Shown here piece after piece: positions 18,092 through 26,301 of a stretch of DNA of 64,000 nt. Made by a program: the position numbers and the translations under genes. Where the stretch lies: assembly GCF_012641395.1 (NCBI RefSeq), contig NZ_JABAIH010000020.1, positions 1-64,000 on the forward strand. The letters are read 5' to 3'. Numbering within the stretch: position 1 is the stretch's first letter; each line of letters opens with the position of its first letter. Under the pieces are notes generated by a model. It was not told the origin of the DNA. It did not search any database and saw nothing but the letters and a program-made list of their open reading frames with translations. Source of the DNA: Rhizobium sp. P32RR-XVIII (GTDB lineage: Bacteria > Pseudomonadota > Alphaproteobacteria > Rhizobiales > Rhizobiaceae).

Positions 18092-19135
18092 ATGCAAGAA
18101 GTAGGCGGCAGTCGCATGATCGGTTCGGTCACGACCGGTATCCTTGTGCTCGCTTTGCTTTATGTCGCGCAATCGATCTTCGCACCGCTTATCTTTTCCT
18201 TATTCGTTATTGCGCTGGTCTGGCCGTGCCAGACCACCTTGCAGCGCTGGCTGCCGAAACTCCTGGCACTTCTGATCACACTGATCCTGACCATGGTTGC
18301 TATTGTCGCCATCGGGTCTGCGGTCGCGTGGGGCTTCGGCAAGCTTGCGCAATGGCTCTTCGTCAACGCCGACCGTTTCCAGACGATCTATATCGACTGG
18401 GCAAACTGGCTGGAAGGGCACGGCCTCGCTGTCGCCGGCCCCTTGGCAGACCGCTTCGATGTTGCCTGGCTGGTTCGCTTTGTCCAGGGGATGGCTCTCC
18501 GGGTGAACAGCTTCGCCGGTTTCGCCGTCTTGGTCTTCATTTTCATCATGCTCGGCCTGCTCGAGGTGGAAGATTTCAATGCACGCCTTATCGCGCCCGC
18601 AGCCCAGCCTCACGGAATGCGCATCCTGACGGCCAATCGGGTGATTGGTGCAAAACTGCGCCGCTTCATGATCGTGCGAACGTTCGCCAGTATCCTCACT
18701 GGATTGGTCGTTTGGCTGTTTGCGCTGGGCGCGGGACTTGAACTTGCTGCAGCTTGGGGCGCAATCGCATTCGCGCTTAACTACATCCCTTTTCTCGGGC
18801 CGTTCGTCGCGACCGCGCTCCCGACGCTGTTTGCCATCGCCCAATTCGACTCGTGGCAGGCGGCGGTCGTCATTTTCGCGAGCCTTAACGTGATCCAATT
18901 CATCATCGGCAGTTACCTGGAACCGCGGCTAACTGGAGCGTCGCTGGCAATATCCCCCTTTGCCGTTATCTTTGCGGTATTTTTCTGGAGCTTCATGTGG
19001 GGCATTTCGGGCGCCTTCATCGGCGTACCCATCCTTATTGCGTTCATTGTGTATTGCGCGGGCTCACCGTCGGGAAAGTGGGTCGCGACGCTGCTGTCGG
19101 ACAGTTCAAAGGCTGAGGCAGACCGCGGATCGTGA
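18092..19135 (+). CDS. AI-2E/PerM family transporter
   Basis: A 347-residue inner-membrane protein of the AI-2E (PerM/YdiK-like) family, with about eight hydrophobic helices. The frame is open from an ATG at 18047, but AGGGGCG lies just before the ATG at 18092, so I prefer that start (MQEVGGSRMIGSV). Family marks include LIFSLFVIALVWPCQ near the start, NYIPFLGPFVATALP near the centre, and EPRLTGASLAISPFAVIFAVFFWSFMWG near the end, where the GxxxGxPI-like tail is GAFIGVPILIAF. Members have been linked to autoinducer-2 export or Na+/H+ exchange, and neither can be assigned here. It follows the RND gene by 237 bp and may have its own promoter. Confidence 0.85.
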   Translation: MQEVGGSRMIGSVTTGILVLALLYVAQSIFAPLIFSLFVIALVWPCQTTLQRWLPKLLALLITLILTMVAIVAIGSAVAWGFGKLAQWLFVNADRFQTIYIDWANWLEGHGLAVAGPLADRFDVAWLVRFVQGMALRVNSFAGFAVLVFIFIMLGLLEVEDFNARLIAPAAQPHGMRILTANRVIGAKLRRFMIVRTFASILTGLVVWLFALGAGLELAAAWGAIAFALNYIPFLGPFVATALPTLFAIAQFDSWQAAVVIFASLNVIQFIIGSYLEPRLTGASLAISPFAVIFAVFFWSFMWGISGAFIGVPILIAFIVYCAGSPSGKWVATLLSDSSKAEADRGS

Positions 19136-19464
19136 AGCAGCGTCAGCAGCGAGCGCGTGATCTATTTTGGCACGAGGACAACGGGAGGCCCCTGCAAGGT
19201 AGGTCACCAGACCTTCGTGCATCTGACAGTTGAGAAGAGCGGTCGAAAAGGTTAAATTGCGGATAGGAGGCAAAGCGACTGCCGGAGAGGGCACGTCGTA
19301 ACATACTGAGCCGACTGCTGAGGGGTCCCCGGTGGAATAATATCTGCCCCGGGCAAAAGAAAGGCCGCCTCAGACACCTGCGGAAAATAAATCGCTTACT
19401 CAACGACCCCAGCATAACAAGCGGGCCGATCGCGTGTTGCCCTCGGCCAACTGGAGGTGATGCG
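19136..19464. other. Intergenic region before the AraC regulator
   Basis: About 330 bases with no supported gene. It precedes the regulator gene, whose ribosome site GGAGGTG lies a few bases before 19465. No binding-site-like inverted repeat stands out. Confidence 0.45.
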
Positions 19465-20604
19465 ATGACAACCGAAGATGTCCTGACGCATGCCACGTTG
19501 CTTGAGAGACAACTCGACGATGTGAGGCTCGAGACCTCGGCTTACGAAGCAGCGGGCACGATGCCGGTCATGGGGAGGGCATCGTATTTGCCATCCTTTG
19601 AATTTTCGACCGAGGGGCTGGCGCGATCGGACCAGTTTGCCGCGTGGCGCAATAGCTTCGCGGCCATGCTTGAACTAACCGAGGTCGAACCAACGACAAC
19701 CGACTTCAGGGGCCGACAGAAGCTTTGGGATCTTGGCAGTCTTGTCCTTGCCCAAATCAGTACTGACAGCCTCGAATTTTCCAGCCTGCCGGGACATGTT
19801 CGGCGGGATCCGGTCGATCACTGGACAATGACTGTCTTGCTGTCCGGACAGATCCGGACTGATGCCGCAAGACGTGCGTATACCGCGGGTCCCGGTGAGG
19901 TTCAGATCCATTCCCTTGGTGGCTGCTTTACCGGCGTTGTCGACAGGAGCGAGATGCTCATCCTCTTTGTGCCGCGGGACCTCTCCCTGGAAACCGCGGC
20001 CACGCTGGGCTCGGCAGAATTCTCCACGTTGAGCACCGGCATGGGACGATTGTTCTCCGACTACCTTGTTGATGTGGCGAACCGTTTGCCGATGCTCACC
20101 CAGGCCGATCTGCCTGGCCTCGCGGCAGCCACACGCGCGATGATCCTTGCGTGCGTGTCGCCATCGGCAGACCATATCGAAGCGGCCGAGGGTCCGATCG
20201 CCAATGTGCTTCTCGAAAGGGCGCGGCAGCTGGTGCGGAACCGGTTGCTCGATCCGAAACTTGGGTCTGAGCTGGTACGGCGGGAGCTCGGTATCTCGCG
20301 CACCCGGCTTTACAACCTCTTCGAGCCCTTTGGCGGAGTGATGCACTATATTCAGCACCGCCGGCTGCTCAGTGCCTATGCAGCGCTCGCGGATCCAAAG
20401 GATCGGCGCCTGATATTCCAGATCGCAGAGGAATGCGGTTTCAGCGACGGCGCGGAGTTTAGCCGCGCGTTCAAGCGAGCGTTCGGCGACAGCCCGAGCG
20501 AAGTGAGGAACCGAGGCGGAGGCGGCATCCCAATTCGACTGGATCTTGAGGATTGCCCGTCAGAAGAGCGGTTGGGCGTGCTTTTGCGCCGCTTGCAGGG
20601 GTAG
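19465..20604 (+). CDS. AraC family transcriptional regulator
   Basis: A 379-residue regulator. The N-terminal 240 residues form an AraC-binding-like-2 sensor region (SDQFAAWRNSFAAML, and DHWTMTVLLSGQIRTD). The C-terminal 100 residues are the paired helix-turn-helix domain: LGISRTRLYNLFEPFGGVMH and IAEECGFSDGAEFSRAFKRAFG. The ATG is preceded by a strong GGAGGTG. It is transcribed away from nothing obvious, and its target may be the genes on either side. The ligand is unknown. Confidence 0.88.
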   Translation: MTTEDVLTHATLLERQLDDVRLETSAYEAAGTMPVMGRASYLPSFEFSTEGLARSDQFAAWRNSFAAMLELTEVEPTTTDFRGRQKLWDLGSLVLAQISTDSLEFSSLPGHVRRDPVDHWTMTVLLSGQIRTDAARRAYTAGPGEVQIHSLGGCFTGVVDRSEMLILFVPRDLSLETAATLGSAEFSTLSTGMGRLFSDYLVDVANRLPMLTQADLPGLAAATRAMILACVSPSADHIEAAEGPIANVLLERARQLVRNRLLDPKLGSELVRRELGISRTRLYNLFEPFGGVMHYIQHRRLLSAYAALADPKDRRLIFQIAEECGFSDGAEFSRAFKRAFGDSPSEVRNRGGGGIPIRLDLEDCPSEERLGVLLRRLQG

Positions 20605-20833
20605 CGTGGCAGATGGCTACCCGTTCCAGGTTTTATTAGCCAGGCTCCGGCCGCACCTGGATGGCCACCGCCTCGGCGGCACGCGCGGCCGCACGGACGG
20701 CTAGCGGTTGAGAATCTCATCAACAATCACGAGATACCATGCAAATTCAGGAGTAGCGACTGAAAGAAGCTGGGAAACCCTTCTATCGTTCGCAGCGTTT
20801 GCCCACGGTGAGGGCCGTGGATCGGAGCGGGTT

Positions 20834-21109
20834 TTAGCTTTTCTGTTGGAAGTCGCGATCCACTCGTCCTAGCCAACGACGAAAACCGTCCACTAGCAGC
20901 CAAATGTCGTATTCCCATTCCAACCACAGAAGTTTCGCGTCGACATGCTGCAGATCAAGCCGCTGGCGAAGGCGCGTATAACGCTCGGATTGTTTATCCG
21001 GCAGGCCGGAAGCGTGAATAGCACGACGTCTTTGACGACGTCCGAAAGTCTCGAGCCGGCGCTCAAATTCATTAAGTTCTGCCCTGAGTGTTTCGAGATC
21101 GATTGTCAT
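20834..21109 (-). CDS. Hypothetical protein, charged helical
   Basis: A 91-residue protein of no recognised family. It starts MTIDLETLRAELNEFERR, is rich in Arg, Glu and Leu, and should be mostly alpha-helical with possible coiled coil over the first 25 residues. It has no signal peptide or membrane segment. A second conserved-looking part is LLWLEWEYDIWLLVDGFRRW, with several Trp. Codon use looks coding, but there is no neighbour context. Confidence 0.45.
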   Translation of the reverse strand: MTIDLETLRAELNEFERRLETFGRRQRRRAIHASGLPDKQSERYTRLRQRLDLQHVDAKLLWLEWEYDIWLLVDGFRRWLGRVDRDFQQKS

Positions 21110-21294
21110 TTGGATCGTCCACTTTTTGTGTCCTGATTGAAAATATATCGTATTACGATATAATTCAAGCGCCCGAATGACCGAGAGAATGGCGTCTATT
21201 ACCCTTCAAAGATTTGGGACGCGCTTGGAACCGCGAAGGAACGACTGGATGCGAGAGCGGGTGTCTGATTTTACCCTTGAAAAGGCTGCCACCG

Positions 21295-21498
21295 ATGGAA
21301 GCGATAAATCTCGATCTATTCTACGACTTCCGGTCTCACCGCGCTCGAGCCTGCTGGGACAATGTAGAGCTTATCCTTGCCGAGAAGTTCCCGGACAGGG
21401 AGGTCGCCGAGGCAACTGCGGTAAAATACGTTCGAACAGCTCTCTCAGACAGCGATAGCCGAGGCTCAGTCCGCGAAATAAGAATATGGGCGCGATAA
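21295..21498 (+). CDS. Small hypothetical protein
   Basis: Sixty-seven residues from the ATG at 21295 (MEAINLDLFYDFRSHRARAC). The frame is open further upstream to 21214, but the extra residues look non-coding. It is soluble, mixed-charge and unrecognised. No operon partner is evident. It could be a real small rhizobial protein or a chance frame. Confidence 0.35.
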   Translation: MEAINLDLFYDFRSHRARACWDNVELILAEKFPDREVAEATAVKYVRTALSDSDSRGSVREIRIWAR

Positions 21499-21738
21499 TT
21501 GAGGAGGACGCTCCTGGTGCAGATCACTATGATGGGACCAAGCGGCAAGGCTTCATTTTCAGCGCCCTCCTTCAGCGCGCGATTGTCGCCCGGCGCCGTG
21601 CGATCCAGCTAAACTTTTAGAAGCGCCGGAGCGTGCCCGGATGTGCCGCCTTGGAAAATCTCGGTGGCTATTTGAAAGGACCAGCCACATGTCGATGAAA
21701 CAAGATTCAGACTCGCTTTTGCTTCGCCCGCTTGTCTG

Positions 21739-22371
21739 ATGCATGAGGTCGACCCCTCATACATGGGCTTTTCGCCGGACGATCGACCTGTTGCGGATGT
21801 GGCCGCATGGCGACTTAATGAACGCAAGCGCCTTATCGAGGAGCGAAAGTGCCTTTCTTCAGTGAACCGGGAGAACTTGTCCCGTTCGATCGCTCTCAAT
21901 CTTGATGATGTACTGGGCGACGTCACGAGAAAGGTCATCAGCCTGTATTGGCCGTTTCTGGGAGAGCCTGACTTGCGCGGCTGGATGTCCGCGGCGGCGA
22001 CGCGGGGCGCTACCTGCTCGCTTCCAGTAGTTGTCGGGAAGGGCCAGCCCCTCGTCTTTCGGACTTGGAGGTTCGGGGAACCGCTGGAACGTGGTGTGTG
22101 GAATATCCCGGTGCCTTCGCAGGGAAAGGAGGTTCGACCCGATATCGTCATCGCTCCTGTCGTTGGCTTCGACGCGGATGGATTCAGGCTCGGGTATGGC
22201 GGCGGTTTCTTCGACCGGACCCTCGCTCTCTTGCAGCCCTCCCCGCTAGTTGTCGGGGTGGGGTTTGAACTGCAAAAAATAGAAACGATCCATCCACTGC
22301 ACCACGATATTCCAATGGACTACATTGTCACAGACGTCGCCGTGCACCGACCAAGCACTCACCGTGAATGA
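21739..22371 (+). CDS. 5-formyltetrahydrofolate cyclo-ligase
   Basis: A 210-residue member of the 5-FCL family, which converts 5-formyltetrahydrofolate to 5,10-methenyltetrahydrofolate with ATP in the cytoplasm. The hallmark loop LGYGGGFFDRTLA is present, with PDIVIAPVVGFDADGFR before it and LHHDIPMDYIVTD near the end. WRLNERKRLIEERKC matches the N-terminal region. The ATG at 21739 has no good ribosome site. In-frame codons upstream read ASPACL, which resembles the extended N-terminus of rhizobial homologues, so the true 5' end may have been lost or altered. Its placement among transport genes suggests a second, accessory copy. Confidence 0.85.
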   Translation: MHEVDPSYMGFSPDDRPVADVAAWRLNERKRLIEERKCLSSVNRENLSRSIALNLDDVLGDVTRKVISLYWPFLGEPDLRGWMSAAATRGATCSLPVVVGKGQPLVFRTWRFGEPLERGVWNIPVPSQGKEVRPDIVIAPVVGFDADGFRLGYGGGFFDRTLALLQPSPLVVGVGFELQKIETIHPLHHDIPMDYIVTDVAVHRPSTHRE

Positions 22372-22393
22372 CGACGCTATCGCCGCAGAAAGG

Positions 22394-22590
22394 CTCGAAG
22401 CGGTTAAACCGCGTGCCGGCCGTAGCGATCTTCACATAGCCGATGCCCTGCTTGGCGCGGGCAAACGGCGGCAGTCCGTTCAGTTTCACATCGTAGAAGC
22501 TGACACCGCCGGCCGACAACGGATGCTGGCCGGTAACGGCACGGAGAAGAGAGCTCTTCCGAGGCAATATCAGGGGAGAGAATCCTTGCG
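22394..22590 (-). pseudogene. Remnant of a LivF/UrtE-type ABC ATPase
   Basis: Minus-strand codons give KSSLLRAVTGQHPLSAGGVSF, then VKLNGLPPFARAKQGIGYV. This matches the segment just after Walker A of branched-chain amino acid or urea ABC ATPases (GKSSLLRA...GxxARxGIGYVPQGR). The Walker A glycines, the signature motif and Walker B are absent, and the conserved PQGR is replaced by KIAT. It lies directly downstream of the intact sugar ATPase gene but in another frame, so it is an unrelated fragment and not part of that protein. Confidence 0.5.
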
Positions 22591-22616
22591 GGCATCTGCC
22601 CGCGAGATCGTCGCCA

Positions 22617-23747
22617 TCAAGCCGCCTTAGCACTGTCTTTGACAATCGTCTTGTCCATGTTGGCGCCACTCTTCCTATCGAAGAGGTGAACGCGCCGAGA
22701 CCGGACGACCAAGTTGACAGACGAGTGATCTTCGATCGCGAGATGATCCGGCAGATGGGCGATCGCCGGAATATCACTACCTTCGAGCTTGCCATAGACA
22801 TATGTGTCCGTTCCAATGCTCTCGGCGTAATCCACCTTGAAACGAACCGTAAAGTCGCTTGCCACACCATCCTTGGCAAGTTCGAAGTGACTCGGCCGCA
22901 CCCCGAGAATGACGGCCTGTCCAGGGGCCACATTTGCCGCTTTGATCGGCAGATTTACCATCCCAAAGCCTGATACCTCCACCAGAACGCCGCCTGGCAC
23001 CGAGCGAAGCAGCGTGCCCTCGAAGAAGTTCATTTGGGGTGAACCGATGAAACCCGCTACGAACTTGTTGGCTGGCCCCTCGAAGAGTTCCAGCGGGGTA
23101 CCGATCTGTTCGACGCGGCCGGCATTGAGGACGACGATGCGGTCGGCCATTGTCATGGCCTCGATCTGGTCATGCGTCACATAGACCATCGTCGCACCCA
23201 GCCGCTTGTGCAGGCGGCTGATCTCGCCGCGAGTCTGCACGCGAAGGGCAGCATCCAGATTTGACAATGGCTCGTCGAACAGGAACAGCTTCGGGTTCCT
23301 GACGATCGCGCGGCCGATCGCAACACGCTGCCTCTGGCCCCCCGAGAGCTGTTTCGGACGTCGGTCGAGAAGAAGTTCGATCGCGAGCATCCGCGCAGCT
23401 TCCAAGACGCGTTGATCGATCTCGGCGCGGCTCATTTTGAGGTTCTCGAGGCCGAAGGAGAGATTCTTCGCAACCGTCATGTGAGGGTACAACGCGTAGG
23501 ACTGAAACACCATCGCGATCCCGCGATCGCCGGGGGGCGCGGTCGTGACATCATCCTCGCCAATGAAGATTTGTCCGGAACTTGCGCTTTCAAGGCCAGC
23601 GATGAGGCGAAGTAATGTAGACTTGCCGCAACCGGAAGGGCCGACGAGCACAACAAACTCGCCCTCGCGTACTTCAAGATCAACACCGTGGAGGATCTGA
23701 TGATGGCCGAAGCTCTTTTTTATGTCGTTCAACTTGAGACCAGCCAT
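22617..23747 (-). CDS. Carbohydrate ABC transporter ATP-binding protein (UgpC/MsmK type)
   Basis: A 376-residue ATPase that energises a sugar importer. It has Walker A GPSGCGKSTLLRLIAGLE near residues 37-54, Q-loop SYALYPHMTVAKN, signature LSGGQRQRVAIGRA, Walker B LFLFDEPLSNLD and H-loop VYVTHDQIEA. A C-terminal TOBE/OB domain follows (GVRPSHFELA, ending about 370). GGAG precedes the ATG. A 19-bp operator-like repeat lies about 100 bp upstream, shared with the permease operon and GH28 gene at 28-33 kb. It probably serves those permeases, which lack their own ATPase gene. Confidence 0.9.
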   Translation of the reverse strand: MAGLKLNDIKKSFGHHQILHGVDLEVREGEFVVLVGPSGCGKSTLLRLIAGLESASSGQIFIGEDDVTTAPPGDRGIAMVFQSYALYPHMTVAKNLSFGLENLKMSRAEIDQRVLEAARMLAIELLLDRRPKQLSGGQRQRVAIGRAIVRNPKLFLFDEPLSNLDAALRVQTRGEISRLHKRLGATMVYVTHDQIEAMTMADRIVVLNAGRVEQIGTPLELFEGPANKFVAGFIGSPQMNFFEGTLLRSVPGGVLVEVSGFGMVNLPIKAANVAPGQAVILGVRPSHFELAKDGVASDFTVRFKVDYAESIGTDTYVYGKLEGSDIPAIAHLPDHLAIEDHSSVNLVVRSRRVHLFDRKSGANMDKTIVKDSAKAA

Positions 23748-23844
23748 GACTCCACTCCCTCAATGTCGCAATTCAGAGGCAGTGTAGTCTCGCCGAATGT
23801 GCGGCCCGTGCCTCCAATCGGGGCAGTTTGCGTGGAACTAATTA

Positions 23845-23863
23845 GTTCGTCAAGATGACGAAC
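23845..23863. promoter_or_regulatory. Putative ROK-repressor operator, site 1
   Basis: A perfect inverted repeat, GTTCGTCA-AGA-TGACGAAC, about 98 bp before the ABC ATPase gene at 23747 and overlapping the last codons of the ROK regulator gene. The same 8-3-8 arrangement recurs at 25257, 31231 and 31304. The best-conserved half site is TTCGTCA/TGACGAA. Confidence 0.7.
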
Positions 23864-25142
23864 GTGACTTTCTGCTCTCGTTGATGCGCATCCGGTCATC
23901 TTGTCCCATGGGTCGCGCTGCGTCCGTAGGAACTGTCTGACAGTCAAAGCGCGGCGGCGGGAGTCGGCGCTGCTCTGGCAGCGTCTGGGGGGAGAAGAGG
24001 AGATTGTGAACATGGTTCAGGCCAATCGCAAGCGCCCCCAGCAGCGTCGCCCGACTGCCAAGAACGGTAGCCTTGACGTCGATGGCGCGGCGGCTTGCCT
24101 TCATAATGCCCTGCCGCACACGTTCGGCAATGAGCGGATGTCGCCCGATGCTGCCCCCCAGAACGACGGTCTTCGGATCGACGATCGCATTGACGGAAAC
24201 GACAAGGAGCGCGGCGATGTCGGATATTTTGCCGATGACTTCGATCGCAACCGGGTCGTTCTTCTCGGCAAGCGCCAGAATGTCTCGAACGGAGATATGC
24301 TTTGTTCCACCCGAACGGGCATAGAGCGCGCTTATCCCTTGGGCCCCGATTGCACATTCCAGGGCCCCGCGTTCGAGGCTGTCCTCAGCATAGGGATCCG
24401 CGCCGAACGGCATGTAAGAAATTTCGCCGGCGGCCCCGTTTGCGCCCCGCATCAGCTTGCCGTCCTGCAGCACGCCAAGGCCAATACCGGTCCCCAATGA
24501 TATGAAGGCCACGCTGTCCACAGCAATCGCACATCCTTGCCACGACTCGCCGATCACAGCTGCATTCACATCGTTTTCCAGGACGACAGGGCAACCAAGC
24601 CGTTCGCTGAGTGTGCTGCCGATATCGATCCCGCCGATATCGAGGTTCGGCGCCATGGAAAGCGCACCGGTCGCTGGATCGACGACGCCTGGCGTTGCTA
24701 TCGCCGTCACAAGGACACGCTCCCGGGCGATGCCTATGTCCGCAAGCGTCTTCGAAAGCATGGCTTCTGCCTGGTCGATCAGGTGATATCCGCCGCGATG
24801 GTCGGACGGATAGTCGACTTCGGCAACGATGCTTCCGACAATATTGCCGACCACGATGCGTGATGTCGACGCACCCATATCGATACCGACCGCAAAGCCG
24901 GCATCGCCGTTGACCTCGTAGGTGATCGCTGTGCGACCAATGCGACCGCTGGTAACGCCTTTTTCCCGAACCCAGCCGCCTTCCTCAAGCGTCCGGATGA
25001 CTTCGGACATTGTCTGCTTGGACAGGCCGGTCAACTTCGAAAGCTCGGCACGCGAGGTGGGCCCAGCGTGAAGCAGGACATCCATGACGGCGCGAACGGA
25101 TATCTGCCGCAATACAGGAGGCGCATTTTCGGTTAAGGCCAT
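23850..25142 (-). CDS. ROK family transcriptional repressor (NagC/XylR type)
   Basis: A 430-residue regulator. Residues about 10-75 form a winged helix (AVMDVLLHAGPTSRAELSKL, then TGLSKQTMSEVIRTLEEGGW). The ROK sugar-kinase fold follows: phosphate loop GIDMGASTSRIVVG, catalytic-type aspartate in VVLENDVNAAVIGE, then FISLGTGIGLGVL and VVLGGSIG. The zinc motif CxCGxxGC usual in ROK proteins is missing; the place reads SLERGALECAIGAQG. The C-terminal 45 residues are basic and poorly conserved. It is divergent from the ROK-kinase gene and upstream of the ABC ATPase. It is the best candidate to bind the four inverted repeats in this cluster, with a pectin- or sugar-derived inducer. Confidence 0.87.
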   Translation of the reverse strand: MALTENAPPVLRQISVRAVMDVLLHAGPTSRAELSKLTGLSKQTMSEVIRTLEEGGWVREKGVTSGRIGRTAITYEVNGDAGFAVGIDMGASTSRIVVGNIVGSIVAEVDYPSDHRGGYHLIDQAEAMLSKTLADIGIARERVLVTAIATPGVVDPATGALSMAPNLDIGGIDIGSTLSERLGCPVVLENDVNAAVIGESWQGCAIAVDSVAFISLGTGIGLGVLQDGKLMRGANGAAGEISYMPFGADPYAEDSLERGALECAIGAQGISALYARSGGTKHISVRDILALAEKNDPVAIEVIGKISDIAALLVVSVNAIVDPKTVVLGGSIGRHPLIAERVRQGIMKASRRAIDVKATVLGSRATLLGALAIGLNHVHNLLFSPQTLPEQRRLPPPRFDCQTVPTDAARPMGQDDRMRINESRKSRSSS

Positions 25143-25227
25143 ATTCGAACTGTCCCGCAGAATCTGTCTTTTCCTTGCACTGGTGTTTTTGCTTTTTCAT
25201 GAAAGCCCGCCAATTTCAAACTGGTTG

Positions 25228-25256
25228 TTGACAGCTTGCGGAGGCGGCAATAATAA
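25228..25256 (+). promoter_or_regulatory. Sigma-70-type promoter for the ROK-kinase/glycosidase operon
   Basis: TTGACA (25228-25233) and TAATAA (25251-25256) are separated by exactly 17 bases. The operator-like repeat at 25257 abuts the -10 box, so repressor bound there would block open-complex formation. The start codon follows about 40 bp later. Confidence 0.6.
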
Positions 25257-25275
25257 ATTCGTCAACCTGCCGAAC
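25257..25275. promoter_or_regulatory. Putative ROK-repressor operator, site 2
   Basis: ATTCGTCA-ACC-TGCCGAAC, the same 8-3-8 layout as the perfect site at 23845 with two changed positions. It directly follows the -10 element of the plus-strand promoter. Confidence 0.6.
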
Positions 25276-25296
25276 AAATATCGCAAGGGACTGCAT

Positions 25297-26301
25297 TTGT
25301 CAAATATTTCAACCATTGCGTCAGACTTGCGACGATCAAATCGCAGCTACCGGGCAGACCCGACGAGTGCCGCTCGAGGGATCGTGGCTGGCGTCGACCT
25401 CGGCGGCACCAAGGTCCTTGCGGGTCTAGCCGACCTTCAGGGCCGGGTTCTGGCAACGGTGGAGGAACCCACGGAACACGGCGCCGGCGCGCCCGTCCTC
25501 AAGCAGATTCCGCGCATGGTCCTGTCGCTGCTTAAGCGACATCACGACCGCGGTCCGCTGCATAAGGCCGTTATCGGCATACCGAGCGCCGTCTCGCCGT
25601 CGACGGGGCTGGCTTCCCTCTCTCCGCATCTGGCTGTTCCCGCCGATCAGCCGCTTGCGGCGCTGCTCGCTCGGAGCCTGCCCTGCCCCGTTGTCGTCGA
25701 AAACGACGTGAACCTCGCAGCATTTGCGGAGGCTACCCTTGGCAAGGGCCGCAACCTCGGTTCCCTGGCATTCATTGCGTTCGGGACTGGCGTCGGGATG
25801 GGGCTCGTTATCGGCGGCCGTCTCTTCCGCGGCCATCATGGCCGGGCGGGAGAACTCGGCTTGCTGCCCCTTGGCGCCGACCCGCATCGGACCGCTCCGA
25901 GGGCTCGTGCCGGTTTGTTTGAGGACCAGGTCGACTCGCCTGCGGTACGCAGCCTCTACGGCGATGGCAGGTGGCCGGTTAGCGAGATCTTCGCCCATGC
26001 CGCTAAAGGGGATGCGGAAGCCTCTGGCGTGATCGAAACGCTCGCAAGATCCGCCTCGGTCGGCATAGCCTCCGTTCAGACGATTTTCGACCCGGCTCTC
26101 ATCGTGCTCGGCGGCGGCATCGGCTCGCGGAAAGAATTCGTCGATGCGGTGACACGCCACATGTCAGCATTGCTGCCTTTTGCGGCTCGGATCGAGGCTA
26201 CCGGCATCGGTCGTGAAGCCGGTATGGTTGGAGCCCTGATGCTCGGGCTCAGTGAGCTTTCAACTTTCGAAGCTATCGGAGAGCAGGAGATCGCCCAATG
26301 A
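25297..26301 (+). CDS. ROK family protein (sugar kinase-like)
   Basis: A 334-residue ROK-fold protein without a DNA-binding domain. I chose TTG at 25297 because AAGGGA lies 6 bases before it and it follows the promoter; the frame is open further back to 25084, inside the divergent gene. ATP-binding IVAGVDLGGTKVLAG lies near residue 27. The catalytic aspartate is in VVVENDVNLAAFAEA, followed by FIAFGTGVGMGLV and GELGLLPLG. The usual zinc cysteines CxCGxxGC are absent (PRARAGLFEDQ there), as in the neighbouring repressor. It probably phosphorylates a sugar brought in by the nearby ABC system, or it has become a non-catalytic sensor. It overlaps the next gene by ATGA. Confidence 0.8.
   Translation: MSNISTIASDLRRSNRSYRADPTSAARGIVAGVDLGGTKVLAGLADLQGRVLATVEEPTEHGAGAPVLKQIPRMVLSLLKRHHDRGPLHKAVIGIPSAVSPSTGLASLSPHLAVPADQPLAALLARSLPCPVVVENDVNLAAFAEATLGKGRNLGSLAFIAFGTGVGMGLVIGGRLFRGHHGRAGELGLLPLGADPHRTAPRARAGLFEDQVDSPAVRSLYGDGRWPVSEIFAHAAKGDAEASGVIETLARSASVGIASVQTIFDPALIVLGGGIGSRKEFVDAVTRHMSALLPFAARIEATGIGREAGMVGALMLGLSELSTFEAIGEQEIAQ

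Noticed and set aside
21499..21738. 6S RNA gene upstream of the 5-formyltetrahydrofolate cyclo-ligase
   Set aside because: 6S RNA often lies there in proteobacteria, but I could not trace the long rod-like pairing with a central bubble.
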